DNA from: Butyriboletus loyo
Taxonomy: Eukaryota > Basidiomycota > Agaricomycetes > Boletales > Boletaceae
NCBI GenBank assembly: GCA_038093515.1
Contig: JBBPSI010000379.1
Span: forward strand, 1 to 17,401
Direction of reading: 5' to 3'
DNA: 17,401 nt
Part shown: in pieces, positions 1 to 9,000 of the stretch
How the letters are laid out: every line of letters begins with the position of its first letter
Numbering within the stretch: position 1 is the stretch's first letter
Translations under genes and position numbers: made by a program
The notes under the pieces: generated by a model
Database searches by the model: none
Told to the model about the DNA's origin: nothing
The model's input: only the letters and a program-made list of their open reading frames with translations

Positions 1-2
1 TA

Positions 3-1541
3 GACAGTGGAGCATCAGGATGCTTCATCCACAGGGATTTTGTCAAGCAAAACAATCTCCCTATCAAACGGTTGAACAAGGAGCTCACAGCTCACAACGT
101 CGACGGTTCCAGAAACAAAGGAGGAACCATATGCTACTCAACGACGATGATCCTCCAGATGGGAGGAACCGAACAACTCAGGGAGTTCTTGATCCTCAAC
201 GTGGGTCAAGAGAATGTTATCCTCGGGCTGCCCTGGCTTCGCGATGCCAACCCCGACATAGACTGGACGACTGGTAAAGTCATGTTCCCAGACCAACCTG
301 CAGAAAGACGCCCCGACGACCCATGGGCGATAACACAACGATATCTGATCCGGTACCTCGACATGGACCCAGATACGAGGATGGCGCACCTCTGGAAAAA
401 GCGCCTAGATCAGCAGGCAAGACGAACATACGACGTTCGCAGAGCAACGGTATCTACAGAGATAGCCGCAAAGGAAGAAAAGCCAAAGAAGACGCTTCCG
501 GCTCAGTACAGGGGATTCGAGGACGTCTTTGAGAAAAAGAACCTCGACGAGCTTCCCCCATCTCGGTCTTTTGACCATGCGATCGACTTAGACAAAGACT
601 TTCTACCTCGAGTCGCCAAGGCCTACCCTCTCAACCCTAAGGAGACGGAGGCATGCAAAGAGTTCGTAGCCGAACACCTGAAGACGGGGAAGATAGTCCC
701 CTCGAAGTCACCCCAAGCTGCTCCTTTCTTTTTCGTAGGAAAGAAAGATGGATCCCTCTGTCCTTGCCAGGACTATAGGCACGTAAACGCCCACACGATT
801 AAAAACGCCTATCCGCTCCCCCTCATCGGTGATCTTGTCGACCGCCTGAAAGGCTCCAAGATCTTTACGAAGATGGACATTCATTGGGGATACAACAATG
901 TCCTCATCAAGCCCGGCGACCGCTGGAAGGCCGCGTTCATCACGCCGCAGGGGCTCTTTGAGCCAACAGTCATGTTTTTCGGGCTTTGCAACTCGCCAGC
1001 AACGTTCCAAGCCCTTATGGACCACACGTTTGGTGATATGATAGCCGAAGGATGGCTCATCATCTACATGGACGACATCCTCATTCACTCCGAAGAAGCC
1101 AGAGTTCACGAAGAAAGGACACGCCGCGTCCTCCAAAGACTACGAGAGCACAAGCTCTTTTTGAAACTAGAAAAATGTTTCTTTGACACAGATGAAGTCG
1201 AATACCTCAGAATGGTGATCCGAGCAGGCCACGTCCAGATGGACCCCATGAAACTCAAGGTGATCCAAGAATGGAAGTCGCCCACGTCAGTAAAGGCAGT
1301 CCGATCATTCATCGGATTTTGCAACTTCTATCGCCGCTTTATAAGCAATTTCTCGGCGATATCTCGGCCTCTCCATGACTTGACGAAGAAGGCCACGAAA
1401 TGGGAATGGACCCCTGAGCACGAAAATGCTTTCCTGAAGATCAAGGAGATCTTCCTACAGCAGCCTGTCCTGGCAATGCCAGACACGACACGGGAGTTCA
1501 AGGTCATGACGGACGCCTCCCTCATGGCAACTGGATGTTGA
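3..1541 (+). pseudogene. Retrotransposon pol, segment 1: protease, reverse transcriptase, start of RNase H
   Basis: The frame is open from the window edge. It begins with DSGAS (3-17), the catalytic Asp-Ser-Gly of a retropepsin-type aspartic protease, so the upstream part of pol is missing only because the window starts here. Reverse transcriptase follows at about 630-1180, with the YMDD active site at 1065-1076 and the conserved FFGL and NSPATFQ blocks before it. The RNase H domain starts near 1400 and reaches the first catalytic Asp (TDAS) just before the frame is cut at 1535 by an inserted LTR. The two codons that follow, Cys and stop (1536-1541), belong to the insertion, not to pol. Apart from the insertion this segment has no stops, which suggests the element was not very old when it was interrupted. 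Confidence 0.93.
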
Positions 1542-1983
1542 AACGGTAGTGTTCTATTTCTGTATTTCACTTACAGCCACTACGTTTCTAGACTGGTCTA
1601 TATGACATCATTGTCTAGACCTGGTCACGCTTATCACATTATGAATAGCTCTTATTATGCTATTGGACGATATGCTTAGTCTTATCTCTTATCTCTATCA
1701 TATCGTCATGTATTTCATTCTATCCCTTATAAAGGTACTATACAGAACATAAGTACAAACACTATTGTACTGTATATAAGACAGCCCTTATGGCTTGTCG
1801 CTTTTCTCTAGATCTTTCAGTTCTATCATTACTACTGCGATATCTCTAAGTTGAGCTTTCTCCTTATACTCTGATTGCGATACTCTCACTCTCGTATTAT
1901 CAGTGAGTCTTTCCACTGATAGGTTTACCCTTGCATCCTTTGTTGCCCTCGGTGCGCCTGCTCGGACTTTACCAATTCCAAAA
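1536..1983. mobile_element. Solo LTR 1 inserted in the RNase H domain (448 bp)
   Basis: Pol reads into this block and resumes exactly after it. The five bases CTGGA stand on both sides (1531-1535 and 1984-1988), as expected of a 5-bp target duplication; the match extends to seven bases (AACTGGA). The block starts TGTTG and ends CAAAA, so only one change separates its end from the CAACA that would complete a terminal inverted repeat. It contains TATA-like sequence (1773-1779) and no coding frame, which fits a solo LTR left by recombination between two LTRs. The CA end is not perfect, so the exact right border could differ by one to three bases. It is not a spliceosomal intron: it lacks GT and AG ends. 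Orientation is not certain. Confidence 0.75.
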
Positions 1984-1988
1984 CTGGA

Positions 1989-3490
1989 GCTGTACTTATG
2001 CAGAACGACAGCAATGGGGATTTGCACCCATGTGCCTACCTTTCGAAGATGCTCTCCCCGGCAGAGCGCAACTACGACATATATGACAGGGAACTATTGG
2101 CTGTCATCCACGCCCTAGAAGAATGGCGTCACTACCTAAGGGGGACTGGTCATCCCGTAACGATACTAACCGACCACAAGAATCTGACGTACTTCCGTCA
2201 GCCAAACAAGCTGTCACGACGACAGGCACGATGGATGATGTACCTACAGGATTACGACATCAAGTTCCATCATCTCCCCGGAACCGCAATGGGCCCCGCA
2301 GACGCCCTCTCTCGCCGAGACGAAGTTGATACCTCGGCCGACAATCAGGAAGTCGTCTTACTTCCTGATTCAGTATTCATTAAAGCGCTCGACACCATGC
2401 TAGCAGAAAAGATGGTCATGTCTACCGAGAATGACCTGCTCATACAGAAGGCCTTGTCAGCTATGTACGAAGCCTCCCCAATATTCCCTCGTTCAGCCCC
2501 CCACGATTGGCTGTTCGAAAACGACAAGCTGTACTACAAGGGTCGCCTCTATGTGCCAGAGGAAGCGCGTCACCCCCTTGTAAAGGAACTCCACGAGGGC
2601 CCCGCCGGCGGCCATGGAGGTATTTTCAGGACGCAGAACTTAGTCCAGCGGGACTACTGGTGGCCCGGAATGGGCTCTTTTATCAGGAAATTCGTTACAG
2701 GTTGCGCCGTTTGCCAGGCAAACAAGGTTAATACGCACCCGACAGTGCCTGGGCTTACCCCGCTATCCAGCACCGCCACACGGCCATTTCAACAAGTATC
2801 CGTTGATCTGATCACGGATCTCCCGGAGTCTATGGGATTTGATTTGGTAATGGTCGTGGTAGACCATGGCCTTACGAAGGGGGTAATTTTCATACCTTGC
2901 AACAAGACGATCGATGCAGCAGGCGTCGCACAACTTTTCTTCGACAAAGTGTTCACCAGATTCGGTCTGCACGACCGATGCATCTCGGACCGCGGTCCGC
3001 AATTCGCCTCCGCCTTCGCTCGAGAGCTAGCAAGGCTGCTGAAATACGATCTCGCCCTATCCTCAGCATACCACCCCCAGACGGACGGCGAGACAGAAAG
3101 GGTCAACCAGGAGCTGGAGACCTACCTCCGCATCTTTTGCGATGGACGCCCTGACAGATGGGCCAGCATACTCCCCATGGCGGAGTTTTCACATAATTCA
3201 ACCACGCACTCGGTCACAGGAAAGACGCCGTTCTCGTTAATGATCGGCTATGAACCACGTGCGTACCCGGCGCTAGGATGGACGTTCCTACCGGCATTGG
3301 AAGCAAGGCTCTCGGACTTAGCCGCAAGTCGAGAAGAAGCCTCGGAAGCACATGACAAGGCACGGCGCCTCATGAAAGAGCGGATCACAACGAAATTCAA
3401 ACCCTGGAAGGTCGGAGATAAGGTTTGGCTAGAGGGCTGAAACCTTCGACTCAGGTACCAGTCGCGGAAACTCGCGCCGAAACGGGAAGG
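1989..3490 (+). pseudogene. Retrotransposon pol, segment 2: rest of RNase H and integrase, with an in-frame TGA
   Basis: The frame continues that of segment 1 immediately after solo LTR 1. RNase H continues with the ELLAVIHALEEW and TDHKNL blocks and ends near 2320 at the ADALSR motif. The integrase follows: a His-His-Cys-Cys zinc finger (about 2590-2730), then the catalytic core with Asp in VDLITD, Asp in SDRGPQF and Glu in the TERVNQ block (about 2800-3110). The frame stops at TGA 3438-3440, but the codons after it read on in the same frame as a normal integrase tail up to the next insertion at 3490. A CGA to TGA change, which is C-to-T at a CpG, would explain the stop simply. The segment is otherwise free of frameshifts. 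Confidence 0.93.
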
Positions 3491-3961
3491 TGTTATAATC
3501 ATAACATTTTATTCGTACACTCCGTACACTTTCAATTCGGACTTAGTCGTTTTCAACTTCAAAGGTCACGTGACATAGCGCACGTGATCGTGGGAACTTA
3601 CATGTGATCCATTGCTGACTAAGCATATGATGTCATGGCCTAGACCAGGCCTAGACTCTATGACGTCACAACACATGTATTTAATCTCCGTTTACTTCTC
3701 TTCTTTAGTCTATCCATGTATAGTAGATCGTCTCACGCACAGCATGGTCTGTGCGCACTTCTGTACAATATATAAAGGCTCGTGGTTAGACTAGGATTCC
3801 CTAGTTTTAACCACTTGTCTATTCGCTGGCAACAGTTGAGGATTAAGTTGAAGCTCCTTGATTCCATCTTGCCAGGTCTTTGTGTAGACCTGCAACTGTA
3901 GTGGGACCTCGTGTGAAAGGGTACTACGTGCTAGCATTCGACTGCGCGTTGCCTCGCAACA
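3491..3961 (+). mobile_element. Solo LTR 2 inserted in the integrase tail (471 bp)
   Basis: The borders are exact: GAAGG occurs at 3486-3490 and again at 3962-3966, and between them the block begins TGTT and ends AACA, a perfect short terminal inverted repeat. Pol continues in frame on the right side. Inside are paired CACGTG sites (3565-3574 and 3581-3586), a GCACAG/CTGTGC hairpin (3737-3754), a TATA box (3768-3776) and TTAGACTAG (3786-3794). The same hairpin, TATA and TTAGACTAG arrangement is found in the host element's own 3' LTR, which sets the plus orientation and points to a related Ty3/gypsy family. There is no internal coding sequence, so it is a solo LTR. Confidence 0.92.
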
Positions 3962-4369
3962 GAAGGCCCCTTTGAGGTGGCCCAAGTAATATCCCCAGTC
4001 ACTTTTCGCCTGCGACTCCCGCCCACCTGGAAGATCCATAACGTCTTCCACGCCTCTCTCCTGTCGTCTTACAGGGAGACCCCAGAGCACGGCCCCAACT
4101 ACACGAACCCGCCCCCAGAAACCATAGAAGGCGAAGAGGAGTACGAAGTAGAAAAGATCCTCTCGCACAGAAGCACCAGAAATCGGAGACAGTACTTGGT
4201 CTCCTGGAAAGGCTACTCCGCCGCCGAAAACACTTGGGAACCCGAAGGGAATTTGGACAATTCCATGCCGTTGCTGCGAGCATACAAGGCTCACCACCAG
4301 AAAGATTTCCCCGTGTCCACCTGCTCCCTCATTATCTCCGCCGCCACTGCCGCCGCCACCACCATCTAG
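3962..4369 (+). pseudogene. Retrotransposon pol, segment 3: end of integrase and chromodomain
   Basis: This 136-codon frame (with stop) resumes pol directly after solo LTR 2. The first part, up to about 4130, is the small beta-rich integrase C-terminal region, ending with the [12 protein letters not shown] block typical of Ty3/gypsy. The rest is a chromodomain: EYEVEKIL, then QYLVSWKGY and NTWEPEGNL, which contain the aromatic and acidic residues that in this family bind methylated histone tails. The last 20 or so residues are a low-complexity Ala/Thr tail. The stop is TAG at 4367-4369. In an intact copy this would be the C-terminus of the polyprotein; here it is cut off from the upstream domains by the insertion. 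Confidence 0.92.
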
Positions 4370-4400
4370 AGTTTGATCAAACCAGGAGTTTCGATCTTGT

Positions 4401-4411
4401 ACGGGGGGTAA
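4401..4411 (+). promoter_or_regulatory. Polypurine tract next to the 3' LTR
   Basis: A short run containing six G residues followed by TAA sits directly before the TGTTAC start of the LTR at 4412. In LTR retrotransposons a purine run at this place primes plus-strand DNA synthesis. The location and composition fit; the exact primer ends cannot be seen. Confidence 0.7.
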
Positions 4412-5229
4412 TGTTACAGTTTTACCCCTAAGCGTACCCCGCCACTCGTTTTCCCACGCTCACGCGTCCCCGCCGCCCCCGCCGTCTTGCGATGCCGCCC
4501 ATCGCCCGCTCCCCAGTCGCCTAGTGGACGTTATCCACTTCCCTGGTCGTTCCTGCAAGTCTCTGTGCCGTTGCACCGAGATAGCCCCTGTCTTCTCGCC
4601 CCGTCGGGCCGGACCCTCAGTTGAGCTGTCGCGTCCCTTCTTATTTGACCAATGACATTTCTTGCATCACGTGACTAGCACGTGATTAGATTACGACGTG
4701 TTCTTACCTTCGCGTCGAGACCCGTATCCAAGGGCTCCGCCGTTCGCGCACCCTTCGCCCTGTGGGGCCGGCCTCATGGACATCGTCACTTCACGTTCAG
4801 CACTTCTCATTCGCTGACGATGTCGCCACCTTACTCGGAGCTTCGCTCCCTCGTTACCGGCACTTTGCCGCTTCTCCTTTCGCCGCTATGACTCGGACGG
4901 ACTCATAGCCCTCTGCCCTTCGCTGCCACGCACAGCTCGGTCTGTGCACGATAGACACTAGTATATATACTCGCACTTAGACTAGTACGAGTTCTTTAGC
5001 TAATTCTACGCATCTACCAAGTGCCTAGCAATCTAGCTTATACCCCATCTGCCGATAGAGCCGATAAGCTTCAGCTCGATCTCGTCTGGTCACCACCATA
5101 CGACATCTCGCCGACACTTGCTCTGCAGAAGCCCGATAGCGTCGTCTACGCGAGTCGGCCATCTTCCCGATTAGGCTCGAGCCCCTATTCAAGCGCTCGC
5201 TGCTAGTTGTTTCGCACTCCAGCGTAACA
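4412..5229 (+). repeat. 3' LTR of the Ty3/gypsy element (818 bp)
   Basis: The LTR starts TGTTAC right after the polypurine tract and ends GTAACA (5224-5229), an exact 6-bp terminal inverted repeat. The left half is rich in C and CpG. It carries two CACGTG sites (4668-4673 and 4679-4684), a GCACAG/CTGTGC hairpin (4930-4947), a TATATATA box (4962-4969) and TTAGACTAG (4977-4985), which together look like the U3 promoter. The open frames inside it are short and match nothing. The 5' LTR is outside the window, so LTR-LTR divergence, and with it age, cannot be estimated here. Confidence 0.87.
4927..4985 (+). promoter_or_regulatory. Core promoter of the 3' LTR
   Basis: A CACG, a hairpin with GCACAG and CTGTGC arms, TATATATA and TTAGACTAG lie in a row. 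The same order, with nearly equal spacing, is at 3734-3794 in solo LTR 2. TATA identity is by sequence only; the start site is inferred to lie just downstream. Confidence 0.6.
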
Positions 5230-5914
5230 CCAGGCAAGACTACAGTGGATTTTACTATCCAAATCAGCACACTCAATTTGGTCACTCCAATGCAAGTGAG
5301 TCATCTGGAACCTAACCCCAAACACTCAGGCCATTGAAACCTGCTGGCTTAATTGCATAAATACATGCCTACACATAGATTGACAACAAGCAAAGTCCCA
5401 ACACAAACCCAATCTAAAACAACAAGTACATGACACCTGGCTACCCCTCATATCAAACAGATCTAACCTTCCCCAAAACTGAGTCACAAATGTTGATGTT
5501 TTAGTGGGTATTACACTGCCCAGGCCCTCTGCTGACACCAAGGCCACCTGACAGCTCACAGATTCCCACACCCCCTACTAACATAGGGTGTGCATAAAAG
5601 CATTTTCCCTCGGACCAGTTACTAGCGTAACCACCTTAGCGTATTGTGTAGGACCAGTCTAGGCAGTCGCTACATAATGATATCCACGCTTGTCTGAAAA
5701 AAAAAAAAACTGCACAGTTTACCACCCCCCTCAAAAGGGTCACATTTACTTTCAAGGCATTCCAAACACATTGCGCCAGCACGCACGTGTGCTGTATCAC
5801 GTGACCATAGTGTCGATGTAGTGGGAGAGTGTCGGTCGTGTGCTACGCTACGTGTGCACTCCTGCCAGTCGATGGCAGAGCCCAGCTCTCTAACGAGTCA
5901 GTCACTCATCGTTG
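5230..5914. other. Intergenic region between retrotransposon and hydrolase gene
   Basis: No gene is supported. The left part (5230 to about 5610) has no CpG dinucleotide and is rich in CA and TG, as in an old methylated repeat. An imperfect inverted repeat, CACACCCCCTA (5567-5577) with TAGGGTGTG (5584-5592), closes that part. A run of 13 A lies at 5697-5709. The right part regains CpG and holds two CACGTG sites (5784-5789, 5798-5803), and is best read as the upstream region of the hydrolase gene. Confidence 0.6.
5784..5805. promoter_or_regulatory. Paired E-box sites upstream of the hydrolase gene
   Basis: Two CACGTG cores, the second within TCACGTGAC, lie 8 bp apart and about 110 bp (to ATG 5915) or 270 bp (to ATG 6074) upstream of the coding region. 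TCACGTGA is the classic site for basic helix-loop-helix factors of the Cbf1/USF type. Similar pairs occur in solo LTR 2 and in the 3' LTR. That they act as operators here is inference. Confidence 0.45.
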
Positions 5915-6073
5915 ATGATTTCTACTTCTTCTGCTCATAATACCCGTTGGAAACGCATCGCCATACACAAGAACCTACTCCCACCTTCCGTCTCATTCGT
6001 TGTTGCAGTACCCCAACAGACACGTTCACTCGCCTCTGCGACTGACAATCTACCCAACATTCTACGTAGAGCC

Positions 6074-9000
6074 ATGCCGCCTGATCCCTCTCAGTCGAAC
6101 ACCACTCCGATGACTATCGAGAATCACGACCAACCATCCACCACTGACGACTCCTTTGAACCATCTCCTGTAAACGCTGTCCATGAATCCGACCAATCAG
6201 TGTCAGGTGCAGTCTCGATTACGCTTCTCTTCAGAAATGGTGCTCAACTGATTATTTGTGACAAGTCTATCATGGTCCCACACCAGTCACCCCCCCAGTC
6301 CTTACCCCTAGACCGGACCAAATCCCCATAACTCCTCACTCCGATCAGCCCTCACCCCCTGTTGACCCTTCAAGCACTCCAGCGGCTGTTTCGCAAGACT
6401 CCGGCTCAACGTCACCCCTTTCTAATCAGCGCTCATGGTTCAACATGTTCTCCTGGTCGAGCGATGAGGGGACGTCCGTTGCAGACGTCAAGGCTGAAAC
6501 AGATTCTGCACCACAAGTACCGGATATGATCCATATTTGTACAGAATTGTCCGGGGACAGATCTAAGCCCTTTCCCCTTGAAACCATTAAACCGGCAGAC
6601 TCAGCTGGCGCAGTCGGAGATTCCAGCCCTCGAACAGATATCCAATCTCTACCTAAAGACACGGCATTGGGATCCCCACGTGTTGCATTGATATCACAGC
6701 CAAAGCTCCAGAACGTTGATACGCCCTATGTACGTGAGGAACAACAGGTTTTTCTACCCTCGCTGAGTCCTGTACCACACCATTCTCCGGTACCTCAGGA
6801 AAGCAGTGGTCCTCCCGTTGTCCCTAACTCGGCGACAAGCATTTTTGCCTTCAAATTTCCCATGTTCGCAAAGTCCCCTCCCGAGACTGCGGTCGCTCCA
6901 CCTCCACGGGATCCATCTGTGGAGCCGTCTTGTGAGCCCCCCATTGCTACGCCAGGTACGGACGTTCCTGTTATACTACTACCGACTTTGGGTTTCATCA
7001 CTGTGGATAGATCCTGGAAATGCACCTGTGATGGATGCGGCTGAACCAACACGTATGGCCTCCGCCTCTACCACACATGTTTCAGAATGCGGCAATCAAT
7101 CTCTTAACCAGTCAACCGCGGTAGCCGAGGCTCGCACGGATACGTGGTGGACGTATCTGGGATTGAATAGAAGTTCCTCTGACGCTGAGGCAGATAATAA
7201 CGCACAGTCGCAGTCTTTTGTCGCTCATGCCTCTTCGGCAGCTCCCGACCACCTACCTACCTCTGAAAGCCCACAACCGAAACGCGAGATCCAGGCTCGC
7301 GCGGATCTGAGTTCAGATGTAAGTGCCATGGAACGTTCGCCACCCAATGACAAGAAACCGCCTTCTGTCCACACCGCGGAAGCCGCAAGAATTCCACAGG
7401 ATTCCACGTGGTACACACCCTGGTCTTGGTACCAGTCATCATCATCAGCCACCACACCCGTTGCTCCGGACATGAATTCCGGCTCCCACCAAGATTCTCC
7501 AGAACACCCTGAGATGGGGCCAAAGACAGAGGAGAAACGACCCATAGGTTACGACGAAGTTCGCTCCGCTCCCGACCAGGTATCTCCCTCTCCACAGGAT
7601 CCGTCCGCTACCGGATCTGCTGGCTATAGTAATCCTATTCAGTCAGTGATCTCAGCGAATCCGACAGGATGGATGTCATTTTTTACCGCAAAGGCCATCG
7701 CAATGAAATCCATAACCTACGATAAGGAAGTCAGAGAAATGGAAGTCATGGAGATAGATGATGAGATGGCTTCTGAGCCAAATTCTGCGCCTTCAGTAGC
7801 ACCTACGGCGGCCGACTCTTCGCCGATTCAAGTCCCAAAGCCACCCGCTCGGGCACAACCCTACATATCGGATATCCTCCCTCCTTCTTCTGTGCCACCC
7901 GAGAAATCGGAGGATAAACGTTCTCCTATGCTTCACGCGGTAACCTATTCAGAAACCGTTGTGGATGACACGTTGAAGCGGCAGCCATCACCTTCGCCAT
8001 CCAAAAAATCAAGCGTAAAAACACCAACATCACCGCCTCCACCAAACCTTGTCCTTCCCACCTGGAACGATACATTTCATACTTTGCCGCGATCAGCAGT
8101 GCCTCGCGAGCCTCCATCCGCTCTATCAAAGACTCTACAATGTGTCAGCGGGGTTTTATTTTCTCGTAGCGAGACCTCTTCGAGCAAGGGTAAAGGCAAA
8201 GCAAAGGAAACCGTTTATTCACCGTACGATAAAGTTCTCCCACGAACGTGGGATGTTCTTGGTAGGGGGGAAGCTGTGGACGTACTAAGAGGGTGCAAGA
8301 GAATGGTCGTGATAGGGGTCCATGGATGGTTTCCAGGTGGGTCGTCGCCCTGAATGTGTGGTGAAGCTTGGCTCACGAGGGCCCCTTGAAGGTGCCGTAT
8401 TGCGTACATTTGCTGGTGAGGTTAGTGCACCGCAATATGCCGCACGTAGACACTTGACCGAATTTCGTGCTCAGCCAACAGGGACGAGTTCCAAACTTGT
8501 AAATGGGTTTGCGGAAGCGCTGGGTTTGTTCCAGGAGGAGCACGAGGTGATGCTCGAGAAAGTTACCAAGATACCCTTGGAAGGAGAAGGAACCATCAAT
8601 CGCCGAGTTGAGAGGTAAGTGATCACATGTGTTGTGTGCCTCTCGTCGCCATCACGAGTCGACCTAAACAGATTGTACCAAAACCTAATTGGGAATAAGG
8701 AGTGGATGGAGGATCTTCATGACGCCGATGCTATTTTTGTCGCAACACATTCCCAAGGATCAGTGGTTTCAACGCATCTTCTGGACCGCCTTATCGCTGA
8801 TGGTCATATCAGAACGGCCTATAACGCCGATGCATCTATTCCCGCCAGTGGCATCGTTTCCGGTTCGGTTGCGTCGGTGAAGCCCCCGCAGCGAGTATGT
8901 TGTTTGTCACTCTGTGGGATCCATCTTGGACCGTTGCGATACTTGAGTACGAGTTCATTGGTGCAACCCTACATTCAGGCACGTCATATGACTCTCTTGG

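Larger units (their letters stand above)
1..5229 (+). mobile_element. Ty3/gypsy chromovirus retrotransposon, 3' portion, nested and inactive
   Basis: The element enters from the left edge of the window inside the pol protease domain and ends with its 3' LTR at 5229. Domain order is protease, reverse transcriptase, RNase H, integrase, chromodomain, which is the Ty3/gypsy order; the C-terminal chromodomain marks it as a chromovirus, a group that uses that domain to target chromatin. Gag, the primer binding site and the 5' LTR are outside the window. The pol gene is broken by two LTR insertions (about 1536-1983 and 3491-3961) and by a TGA at 3438-3440, so this copy cannot make an intact polyprotein. 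The 3' end is defined by a purine run followed by an LTR that starts TGTTAC and ends GTAACA. The next five bases (5230-5234, CCAGG) are the candidate target duplication; the matching left copy is not visible. Confidence 0.95.

Noticed and set aside
708..1136. Long minus-strand open frame opposite the reverse transcriptase
   Set aside because: It is the mirror of the conserved reverse transcriptase frame and shows no motifs of its own.
1536..1983. Reading the first pol interruption as a spliced intron
   Set aside because: No GT or GC start and no AG end; the flanking duplication and TG start fit an LTR better.
4682..4891. Open frame inside the 3' LTR
   Set aside because: It lies in the LTR, in a C-rich promoter-like region, and resembles no protein.
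5326..5571. Minus-strand frame in the CpG-free tract
   Set aside because: Composition is that of decayed repeat; no motif and no intron signals.
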